A DNA stretch of 12,166 nt. It comes from Opitutia bacterium (GTDB lineage Bacteria > Verrucomicrobiota > Verrucomicrobiia > Opitutales > Coraliomargaritaceae). The stretch spans positions 1-12,166 of the forward strand of contig JABJQI010000079.1 in assembly GCA_018663485.1 (NCBI GenBank). The letters run 5' to 3'. Numbering within the stretch: position 1 is the first letter of the stretch; every line of letters starts with the position of its first letter. Shown here one piece after another: positions 5,553 to 12,166 of this stretch. Below the pieces are notes generated by a model. It was not told the DNA's origin. It ran no database searches and saw only the letters and a list, made by a program, of their open reading frames with translations. A program made the translations under genes and the position numbers.

Positions 5553-7451
5553 TTACAACACAGGCAATGCGACGGTCGAATACGGGTTCTTCCCATTTGC
5601 CTGCCCACGCATGTCCATCACTTCAGGGTAACTTTTAAGAAAGTTGTTTTCGTCGATCAGATTAATAAAATAATGCGTTGCGCCCGTTGGCAGTTGCGCG
5701 GCGACTTTTTCCCCTGGCAACAATTCTGCGGGTTGACGAAACCACTCCTCATACTGCGCGCCGCCATTGAGCGTATAGATCAAATTAGCGCGCACGACCT
5801 TGGCACCGTTTTCCTGATAGCTGAATTCGACGCGGTCGCCCGTCTGCACATGCGATTCGATCGCGCAGACCTTTTCCTTATTCGGTAACGGGTGCTTGAA
5901 GTCAGGATTGTAATACGGATAACTCGCTTCCATTTCAGTAAGGATTTCAGTCAACTTCGCATTGAGCGCATGCGCCTTTTCGGGCATCGAGTCCGCGAGG
6001 TTGTTCGCTTCTTCGATATCGCCACGATTTTGCCGACCGCCTTGCGTGTCATACAAACGATAGAGTTCCAACTCGGAGGCATGCTGGTTGTTCAAATGAT
6101 CATAGTTGCGCACCAACTTCCAATCACCGATACGAATCGTGCTTTCCAACGCAATACTGTTGGGGAAGTGCCACACCATCGTATCGCGCACGCGGCCATC
6201 CGCCTCATGCACGAGTTTCGGATTAGTCGGGTCTGTTTTCAACAAGCCGCTGAGATCTGCACCATCTAGGTGTTTTTGGGCGGGTTGCTCGATGCCAGCC
6301 AATGCGAGAATCGTCGGATAAAAATCGAGTCCATTGACCATCACATCAGACTGAACATTCGCAGCAATCCCGGGGCCACGAACAATCAACGGCACGCGCG
6401 TGCCGCCTTCCATCGCGGAGATTTTGCCACGAGCCAGCGGGAAGTTATCGGTGATAATTTCACCGGGATGCCGCTCCATGCCGCCATTATCGGAAGTAAA
6501 AATCAGATAGGTATTTTCACGCAAGCTATGCCCAGGCCAGCGGGGATCTTCGGTGGTGTCGAGATACTGAAGCAAGCGCCCCACATAGTAATCCAACTCT
6601 TCAACCATCGCACAGTAGAACGGATTGGTCTGCCCCTCACCTTTCCATTCAGCAGGATTCTCTGGTAGCCCAACGCCTAGCTTTTTAACATACTTCTGTA
6701 GCAACTCCTCGCTGCGCGTATGGATCGGTGTATGCACCAGCCAAGTCGCATAATAGAGGAAGAACGGTTGATCCGCGTGCTCTGCGATAAACTGCATGGC
6801 GTCTTCACTGTTCTGATGAAAGGGAAATCCATTTTCATCCAACTTGTAAGGATCGCCCTCTTCACGTGTCGCAAAGCCAGTCAAGCGATGCGGCGTCATA
6901 CGTCGAGTCGTGCCGAGGTTGTGACGAGTCCAATCAAATCCCTGATCTTCTGGCTGCGGATACGCATTGTGATTAATCGCCATATGCCACTTACCGCAAT
7001 GCCCTGTCGCGTAACCATTTTTCTGTAACACGCGCGCCAACGTCAGTTCGCCTTCCGGCATGCGTCCGCTATACCAGGGCGGCATCATACGGTGCAGCTC
7101 TTTATTATACGGAGTCGGCGGGCCGCCTCCCACGACATGCGTCTTCTGCGCACGCGCCGGATGATTGCCACTCATGATTGCGCAGCGCGTCGGCGCACAC
7201 GTCGGGGCCGGCGAGTAGGCCTGCCAAAACAGCACGCCCTCTTTCGCAAGAGCGTCGATATTCGGCGTCTCCATCGGCGAAGGCTCGTCAATATCGTAAC
7301 ACTTCACATCCTGCCAACCGAGATCATCGGTGAGCAGCAAAATCACATTCGGCTGTTCAGGACGCTCGGAGGCGGCCGCCGCTAGCGTTGCGGGCAACAC
7401 ACACAGCACAGAGAGCAAGGCTCTGATTTGAGTAATTTTCAGGTATTTCAT
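5553..7451 (-). CDS. secreted S1-family sulfatase with C-terminal beta-rich tail domain
   Basis: A 632-aa exported sulfatase. Residues 1-27 form a signal peptide (ATLAAAA region). Active-site residues: D42-D43, C85 in the CAPTR version of the CxPxR formylglycine motif (Ala instead of Ser after Cys, which the maturation motif tolerates), K154 and H156 in GKWHM, H240 in LVHTP, D321-N322 in SDNGG, and K343 followed by MEGGTRVP. After the usual 'LYRLYDT' C-terminal sheet, an extra region from about residue 528 to 632 looks all-beta (DRVEFSYQENG, ANLIYTLNGG, EEWFRQPAELL, LPTGATHYFINLIDE). This pattern is repeated in the 134-aa frame at 1623-2027. Its role may be substrate or cell-wall binding (inference). 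It follows the 275-aa unknown gene after 65 bp and is followed 5 bp later by the next sulfatase. It is the most divergent of the three sulfatases and probably has a different regiospecificity. Confidence 0.93.
   Translation of the reverse strand: MKYLKITQIRALLSVLCVLPATLAAAASERPEQPNVILLLTDDLGWQDVKCYDIDEPSPMETPNIDALAKEGVLFWQAYSPAPTCAPTRCAIMSGNHPARAQKTHVVGGGPPTPYNKELHRMMPPWYSGRMPEGELTLARVLQKNGYATGHCGKWHMAINHNAYPQPEDQGFDWTRHNLGTTRRMTPHRLTGFATREEGDPYKLDENGFPFHQNSEDAMQFIAEHADQPFFLYYATWLVHTPIHTRSEELLQKYVKKLGVGLPENPAEWKGEGQTNPFYCAMVEELDYYVGRLLQYLDTTEDPRWPGHSLRENTYLIFTSDNGGMERHPGEIITDNFPLARGKISAMEGGTRVPLIVRGPGIAANVQSDVMVNGLDFYPTILALAGIEQPAQKHLDGADLSGLLKTDPTNPKLVHEADGRVRDTMVWHFPNSIALESTIRIGDWKLVRNYDHLNNQHASELELYRLYDTQGGRQNRGDIEEANNLADSMPEKAHALNAKLTEILTEMEASYPYYNPDFKHPLPNKEKVCAIESHVQTGDRVEFSYQENGAKVVRANLIYTLNGGAQYEEWFRQPAELLPGEKVAAQLPTGATHYFINLIDENNFLKSYPEVMDMRGQANGKNPYSTVALPVL
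5556..5870 (-). other. C-terminal tail domain of the sulfatase
   Basis: This encodes roughly residues 528-632, outside the sulfatase core. Short motifs match the 134-aa frame downstream: (V/E)-x-F near its start, a 'L-x-(Y/S)-T-x-(N/D)-(G/D)-G' strand, W-x-x-x-P, then (L/I)-P-x-G-(A/S)-T followed by (Y/W)-F-I-N. I know such tails from Planctomycete and Verrucomicrobial sulfatases and esterases but cannot name the family with certainty. Confidence 0.55.
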
Positions 7452-7516
7452 CAGTCAAATCAGCAAGAAGCGAAAATAGAGCCAGAGCGGAAATCCATTG
7501 GGATGAATAATTATCT
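7452..7516. other. intergenic gap between unknown secreted gene and first sulfatase
   Basis: This 65-bp spacer has no convincing hairpin, T run or purine-rich ribosome binding site. The gap is long enough to hold a promoter, but I see no confident pair of boxes. A pyrimidine-rich CTTCTTGC (minus strand) lies 13 bases before the sulfatase ATG; a similar CTTCTTGC directly precedes the ATG of the EF-hand sulfatase. Confidence 0.35.
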
Positions 7517-8287
7517 CTAAAATGGGACAAGTAATCCATCCGCCTCCTCTATGGGAGCATCCTTAACAACGAAATCAGTTATCACTTTTACTTTAATTCT
7601 CCCCGGTTTCCTTTCATCCGCATCAGTGATAAAACACAAATAGCGCTGATTTTTTCGCTTGGGCCACATGTTAGTGTACAATTTTTTGATCGATCCGTCA
7701 TCCTTAATTTCAACCGCTTTTACATGCGCATTGGGATGCTCTGTGGTGTCCGGAATCATATTCTCCATGCTATTTGGATCCAACTTCATTACAGAATTAT
7801 CCACTTTAATAGCAATCCTCCGTGAAGTTGTGTTATAAAACCGATAGGTATCCTTGCCATACACTGACATGCTATGTTCGATCGAAAATATAGATAAATC
7901 TCCGTTCTTACGCTTTGAGATAACAAGGAGCGGCTCCTTCAACCCAGGGTCGATTCGCACAGATGCAACCGCAACATTAACTGCATCAGGAGATGCGTCG
8001 TACGTTTTAGAATTATAAAACAGCAACAGAGGGCTTCCGGTGTATTGATAGGGAGACATCGATTTCTGCGTATTGACCAGTCGCCCCAATTCCTGCTTCT
8101 TGCCTTTCGAGATGTAACACAAAGGAATTTGCGAGGCATTCATATCCCAAAGTATACAGTTAAACGACACGGAGATCGGCTGCTCTGCGTATGCATTCGG
8201 TAAGTATGAGCAGAGCACGCACGTTACCACTAACAATAGCCGGAAACGTGCCCAGTTGAATAGGATCGATTTATATTTCATCTTCAT
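7517..8287 (-). CDS. secreted protein of unknown function, partner of the pilin-like protein
   Basis: The product is not recognised. The open frame extends to 8344, but the extra 19 residues are polar. Starting at the ATG at 8285-8287 (or the next one at 8279-8281) puts a basic MKMKYK plus a hydrophobic core at the N-terminus and a cleavage site at AYA before EQP, a good signal peptide. That start overlaps the stop of the 1271-aa gene by 17 (or 11) bp, indicating coupled translation. The mature protein, about 220 aa, alternates hydrophobic strands and turns and has no transmembrane segment. A central 'DTYRFYNTTSRRIAIKV' then 'MKLDPNSMENM' resembles the beta-sandwich pattern in which a 'y.f.N.s' strand is followed by an 'l.P' loop. 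That suggests an Ig-like or pilus-chaperone-like beta fold (inference). Cysteines in the signal region do not form a lipobox. A structural or assembly partner of the upstream protein is the likeliest role given the overlap. Confidence 0.75.
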   Translation of the reverse strand: MKMKYKSILFNWARFRLLLVVTCVLCSYLPNAYAEQPISVSFNCILWDMNASQIPLCYISKGKKQELGRLVNTQKSMSPYQYTGSPLLLFYNSKTYDASPDAVNVAVASVRIDPGLKEPLLVISKRKNGDLSIFSIEHSMSVYGKDTYRFYNTTSRRIAIKVDNSVMKLDPNSMENMIPDTTEHPNAHVKAVEIKDDGSIKKLYTNMWPKRKNQRYLCFITDADERKPGRIKVKVITDFVVKDAPIEEADGLLVPF

Positions 8288-11200
8288 TAAGCCAAGTAAT
8301 TGACACGATGCGGAATTTTCTGCCAAAAGATTCATTCGTGACATTTAGGTCTGCAAGTGCGGTATCTGGAGACTCAGTGCCGTCAACGTATTCGGGGAGT
8401 TGCTGAATAACAGCTTCAAGATAGGCTTTTGCTGGCTGAGAGCCTGAAGTGAGGTTACCGCTTTCACCATACGTTCTAATTTTAAAGGTATTGGATCGAT
8501 TCGAAATAAAGGGACCAATCTGATTCAGAAGGTCGCTCTGCAGTAAGTATCCGATCATCCCCGCCTTGTTCACTTCAGGCCCTGCTGTAGGTGTCACAAA
8601 ACTCTCCGAAGCAGAGCCACCCGTCTTGGCAACTGGAGCCCCCGAACCGGTAATGCCATCATTTAAACCAGCTAGGTCGATTGCGAGCTGAAGCACACCT
8701 GCCTTCCAGTTATCTCCAGATGTTGTTAAACTACGATTTATAAAATCAGCTACGGAGTAAAAGGGGCCTCTTTCTTTGATTATCCTTACTATTTCCACAG
8801 CAAGATCATTAATTTCGACCTGATCAAGCAGGCGATACCCTTCCCAGTCATCGTTCTGAATACCTGTACCGTAGTCAGACTGATTGGGTATGCTAAATCT
8901 CGAAAAGACAACCCCGCCATTGTTCTGCTGAACACTTGAGCTACCGTTCTCCAGATGATTATTTAAGACTGGCATGTTATTCGCTCCCGAAAGAAACGCT
9001 TTCCATGCCTCGACTGAAACGGAATTTATATTAAAAGTGCCGTCCACCATCAGACTTCCCGCTACTTTTTCAGATGCATTCGCAGTATCATCCAGTAATG
9101 ATTCTGCCATTTCGGTGTCGGATTTTAATGAGTTAGCCACGTACTTAACCCTTGGGTTGGGCAATGACGCAGCGGCACCACCACTGGAGTCCATAAATCC
9201 GGCAATGACCTGCTCAATGGTACGAGACTCCGAGTAATTTGCACTAGAAAGGGCGAATTCAGGCGTGATACTCGAAAAGAAATAATCATCCCATAAGGCC
9301 TGATTACATAAATAAGAAGAGTCCACTGATGAACCGTCCACGTATTCGCTGGTACTGCCCCTCTGGTAATCAAGCTGACGCGTAGAGACTAATTGATCCT
9401 GGTCAATAAAGGGCGACGCGTAGGAATTCCCAATGGCGTAGGAAGGTTCATGTTGGAAGCGCTCAATTTGGGCATGTTGGAGCTGCGCGATGGATGTTAA
9501 AGGCAACCTAGGGATTTCCCACATAGCCAATCGTCCATAACCAGCTGAACTGCTAAAACTCTCCCCCCAAAATGTATTAGTATTATCTAGATCAATTGGC
9601 AAAATAGAAGCAGGTGCCAATCGCTCCATTTTGTAGCCAGAGTAAGGCTGCCTTGCGTTCGTTAAAAATGACGAATTAATCCCGCTGATGTGTCTTGCTC
9701 TCGGCGAATTAAATAAGAACAGTTCTGGCGCTTGGGAAAACGCCCCACTTGAGCCATCTTCCTTTTCATCCCGATCATCCAGTGACATCGTTTTTTCCGA
9801 GAAAACAGAAAATGACCATGGTCCTGTCCCCCAAGATGTGTTCCCAGAAGCAACAATACCATTCGCATTATTATCGCCACTTACCTTACGACTTGACGAA
9901 TTAGAGGTTTCGCCGGTGCGATAAAACGGGATATCCTCATCATACCCCACCTCATCCGCGCCCGTTCGTTGCGCTTTCAGGCTGTAGTATTCGGGGTATT
10001 CAAAGTCCGTGCTATCATAGTAGAGCCCCGTCTGCATCGTATCGGATGCCCAAATCTCCAAGAAGATCCAGTTGTGGACATACAGTGGCTGGTTGTGTTT
10101 GTATATATCATTAGGGTCATCCGCAGACTCGGTCGCCCATGCTCCAGCAACAACCTCGCGATTCATATTGTTAATGACCCAACCGCCATCCGCATTCCAG
10201 CCGAGCTGTGCGTCCATCACGCGATTTCTATTCACCTCAGAATCGCCGAGCTCGCGAGTGAGTCCAGTATAGCTACCGGTTTTCACATCAGTTCCTGCCG
10301 AAAATAACTTCATCTCACCCGGCGCAAATTCAAACAAACCTCGCGGAATAACGAGAGCGGACTTACGCCCATCCTCCTTGATGCCGTCTGGCGTATTACT
10401 ATCAGAATTATCAAAGCTTAGATCGTGCAACCATGCCATTTTATCGGAAGAATGATTCCAAGAATGACCGACCCCTGAGACTACAGGCTGCGCGTAGGGC
10501 GTATGAATATATTGAGACCAAGGGGGTGTATAAGTCCGATCTTGCACTGCAACAATCGAAATCTGAAAATCGGCATTATTGAGAATGTAGGGCTCGGGAG
10601 CTGCAGGATCCAAGCTCATGTGACAGTTATATGGGTTCCATAAGACGGTCACAGGATTAACGACCAAATTTACCGTATTCGGCCCACCGCCTCGCATGAC
10701 GTTGCCATCATGATCATGCACCCACGTACTTAATACCATCATGTTAGTGAGTACAACTGGAGCGATCGGAGTCGAATGGGCACGTGGAATCGTCATAGCG
10801 TCTCCATCTACATTTTCAGTCGTATCTTGCACCACCGCATCATCCGCCAAATGTAGTTCTGAGAAAAAACGGTGATACGCACTATTCTCGTTTCTTCTAT
10901 CCGCAGGAGAACTCGCGCTGAGTTCACCATACTTACCCGGCTCGCCTCCCAATCGTGTCTTTACCCGGGGTATGCTACTGGAAGTGTCCAAATTCTTATA
11001 ATTCAAGTAATGCTCTTGAAGAATATCCCATCGGGGCCCCCGAACAGTACTAGTATCAACGTAATTATAGAGATATTGATCGTCACCAACGAGCACGTTG
11101 ATATCCTTAGCTTCAAATTCAAACGCAAGCGAAAGGTCTTCTTTTAGCCCTCCTTTCACCGAATTTGTAAGCAGACCGAAAGAACCAAGCGTCAAGTCGT

Positions 11201-12086
11201 GGTAGTTGCCTTTAAGGACATCGTTTCCTGATAAAGTCCCTGCTTCCAATATCTGAATCCCAGCAAAACTGTTGACTTTCGAAACATCGTTTCGATATGC
11301 GGCATCCGTCAATACTTTCGAAAAATTAGCATATTCCGGAGCAAGCACTTCCACTCCCGAACGCGGTGAAGCCGACAGATTATAGGCGGTACTTAACTGA
11401 TCGGAAAGAGCGGACGAATTGAAGTTCAGGTTATTCTCATTGGTGCCAACATTGGCTTTCGCCTTCACCCCTTCATCGGCCACCCACCACGCATACTTCC
11501 CTTGTGAGCCATTAGAATTCAAATACGCTATTTTCTCTGCGACCACGGCTTGGATAGACGACGCACTAGCTGCGTCGACCGATCCATTGCCGACGAGGAG
11601 CACGAAATCATCTTCACTCCCCGCACTCACGGAATATGCGCTTCCACTGTCAACGGGTTGCCCCGTGTTGCTCCACGCTTCAGTGTGAACACCCTGTCCT
11701 AGTTGATTATCACTTGATGACACCAACCACTGCATGAAGCGATCAGCCACAGGAATGCTAGGATCACTATTCCAAACACCCGTGTAGTGCTGCGTGCTTT
11801 CAACAGGAGTCGCTCCGTTAACGATCCCCGCCGTCGCGGTGACCCGCTGATCCGGCCCTGCGGCCTTTTGCAGTTCTCCTAGCGCGATTTGCAAACCGAG
11901 GAGTGCCGATTGCTCGGCTTCCATGCGTTGCATCTGGCTCTGCGAACTCTGTGACTCGACCTGCACCAGAGTGGTGATCGAGAGCAGTAGCAGGAGCACA
12001 AAAGCCATCAAGCTGAGTGCTATGACGAGCGCAAAACCGCCTTGGGCGGGGCGTTGCGCTCGCTTAGAATGGGGGAAGAGAGACAT
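8271..12086 (-). CDS. Verru_Chthon cassette protein A-like giant prepilin-type protein (1271 aa)
   Basis: A short basic leader ends in GG before F18, followed by one hydrophobic helix (FALVIALSLMAFVLLLLLSI, 18-37). This is a prepilin-type N-terminus with cleavage expected after G17. The usual Glu at mature position 5 is missing (Ile). Next comes QVESQSSQSQMQRMEAEQSALLGLQIALGELQKAAGPDQRVTA in spirit: an amphipathic helix with the 'ALLGLQ.ALGELQ...GPDQRVTA' signature I associate with the Verru_Chthon cassette protein A family (about 1200 aa, Verrucomicrobia). The body is rich in Ser, Asn, Asp and Tyr and probably surface exposed. Near the C-terminus, FNINSVSVEAW (from 1018), GPFYSVADF (about 1107-1115) and SNTFKIR (about 1200) recall GspK, the type II secretion tip pseudopilin, which also lacks Glu5. 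Role is inferred as a pseudopilus or surface structure component. Companion cassette genes, if present, would lie beyond the right edge. No Shine-Dalgarno precedes the ATG. Confidence 0.85.
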   Translation of the reverse strand: MSLFPHSKRAQRPAQGGFALVIALSLMAFVLLLLLSITTLVQVESQSSQSQMQRMEAEQSALLGLQIALGELQKAAGPDQRVTATAGIVNGATPVESTQHYTGVWNSDPSIPVADRFMQWLVSSSDNQLGQGVHTEAWSNTGQPVDSGSAYSVSAGSEDDFVLLVGNGSVDAASASSIQAVVAEKIAYLNSNGSQGKYAWWVADEGVKAKANVGTNENNLNFNSSALSDQLSTAYNLSASPRSGVEVLAPEYANFSKVLTDAAYRNDVSKVNSFAGIQILEAGTLSGNDVLKGNYHDLTLGSFGLLTNSVKGGLKEDLSLAFEFEAKDINVLVGDDQYLYNYVDTSTVRGPRWDILQEHYLNYKNLDTSSSIPRVKTRLGGEPGKYGELSASSPADRRNENSAYHRFFSELHLADDAVVQDTTENVDGDAMTIPRAHSTPIAPVVLTNMMVLSTWVHDHDGNVMRGGGPNTVNLVVNPVTVLWNPYNCHMSLDPAAPEPYILNNADFQISIVAVQDRTYTPPWSQYIHTPYAQPVVSGVGHSWNHSSDKMAWLHDLSFDNSDSNTPDGIKEDGRKSALVIPRGLFEFAPGEMKLFSAGTDVKTGSYTGLTRELGDSEVNRNRVMDAQLGWNADGGWVINNMNREVVAGAWATESADDPNDIYKHNQPLYVHNWIFLEIWASDTMQTGLYYDSTDFEYPEYYSLKAQRTGADEVGYDEDIPFYRTGETSNSSSRKVSGDNNANGIVASGNTSWGTGPWSFSVFSEKTMSLDDRDEKEDGSSGAFSQAPELFLFNSPRARHISGINSSFLTNARQPYSGYKMERLAPASILPIDLDNTNTFWGESFSSSAGYGRLAMWEIPRLPLTSIAQLQHAQIERFQHEPSYAIGNSYASPFIDQDQLVSTRQLDYQRGSTSEYVDGSSVDSSYLCNQALWDDYFFSSITPEFALSSANYSESRTIEQVIAGFMDSSGGAAASLPNPRVKYVANSLKSDTEMAESLLDDTANASEKVAGSLMVDGTFNINSVSVEAWKAFLSGANNMPVLNNHLENGSSSVQQNNGGVVFSRFSIPNQSDYGTGIQNDDWEGYRLLDQVEINDLAVEIVRIIKERGPFYSVADFINRSLTTSGDNWKAGVLQLAIDLAGLNDGITGSGAPVAKTGGSASESFVTPTAGPEVNKAGMIGYLLQSDLLNQIGPFISNRSNTFKIRTYGESGNLTSGSQPAKAYLEAVIQQLPEYVDGTESPDTALADLNVTNESFGRKFRIVSITWLNEDEI

Positions 12087-12118
12087 TTATGAATGATTTG
12101 GGGGGAAGGCGTCAGCTA

Positions 12119-12148
12119 AAACAATCGCAGATTGCGAAACAATCGCAA
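12119..12148. promoter_or_regulatory. iterated dyad repeats upstream of the pilin-like gene (operator candidate)
   Basis: Two exact 11-bp copies of aaacaatcgca lie at 12119-12129 and 12137-12147 (period 18). Between and across them are overlapping inverted repeats: caatc/gattg (12122-12126 and 12130-12134), tcgca/tgcga (12125-12129 and 12133-12137) and ttgcga/tcgcaa (12132-12137 and 12143-12148). The block is 33 bp upstream of the start codon on the minus strand and close to the window edge. The density of symmetry in 30 bp suggests a regulator-binding site or a leader hairpin. No regulator gene is visible and no -10/-35 pair is convincing. Confidence 0.5.
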
Positions 12149-12166
12149 CCAAAGTAGTAGAGACGG

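Noticed and set aside
5535..7385. Series of plus-strand open frames opposite the 5553-7451 sulfatase
   Set aside because: They are short antisense shadows of a well-supported gene, with no signal peptide, motif or initiation context.
8200..8260. Lipobox-like cysteines in the signal region of the unknown secreted protein
   Set aside because: The residues before each Cys (V-V-T and C-V-L) do not fit the lipoprotein consensus, and an AYA cleavage site lies downstream.
8279..8344. Upstream start at 8344 for the unknown secreted protein
   Set aside because: It would add 19 or more polar residues before the signal peptide and lengthen the overlap with the previous gene. The ATGs at 8287 or 8281 place the signal sequence properly.
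1..12166. CRISPR array, tRNA, rRNA, insertion sequence or transposase
   Set aside because: No regularly spaced repeats, no tRNA-like cloverleaf seen by eye, and no transposase motif in any frame; nearly all sequence is accounted for by seven minus-strand genes.

Overview
All seven genes in this window lie on the minus strand, so the locus reads from right to left. The best taxonomic guess is a marine, polysaccharide-degrading Verrucomicrobiota, probably an Opitutales/Puniceicoccaceae-type organism such as Coraliomargarita or Lentimonas. The guess rests on three things: a very large 'Verru_Chthon cassette protein A'-type pilin-like protein, a run of secreted formylglycine-dependent sulfatases beside a GH95-type hydrolase, and the lack of Shine-Dalgarno sequences. 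No rRNA, housekeeping gene or database match backs it.

Layout in transcription order. 12087-12166 is a leader holding iterated dyad repeats. 8271-12086 encodes a 1271-aa prepilin-like surface or secretion protein. 7517-8287 encodes a secreted protein of unknown function whose start overlaps the previous stop. Three family S1 sulfatases follow: 5553-7451 with an extra C-terminal beta-rich tail, 3982-5547 compact, and 2040-3893 with four C-terminal EF-hand loops. 1623-2027 is a 134-aa reading frame that looks like the detached C-terminal end of an alpha/beta-hydrolase (acetyl-xylan-esterase-like) plus a tail domain. It lies in the same frame as the preceding sulfatase, separated by one TAG and four codons. 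Last is the first 516 codons of a GH95-like glycoside hydrolase (alpha-L-fucosidase family), cut by the window edge at position 1. Gaps between genes are 5-88 bp and there is no opposing gene, so a single operon or a few overlapping transcripts is plausible.

Working model (inference): this is part of a sulfated-fucan or similar sulfated-polysaccharide utilisation locus. The secreted sulfatases would remove sulfate esters and the GH95-like enzyme would remove fucose-type sugars. The large pilin-like protein resembles the type II secretion tip pseudopilin GspK in its N-terminus and C-terminal motifs, and may serve surface display or secretion of the enzymes. No transporter, regulator gene, sulfatase-maturing enzyme or fucose catabolism gene is present here. 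Points most worth a second look are the in-frame amber and hydrolase remnant after the EF-hand sulfatase, the GspK-like reading of the giant pilin-like protein, the altered catalytic-base motif of the GH95-like enzyme, and the repeats at the right edge.
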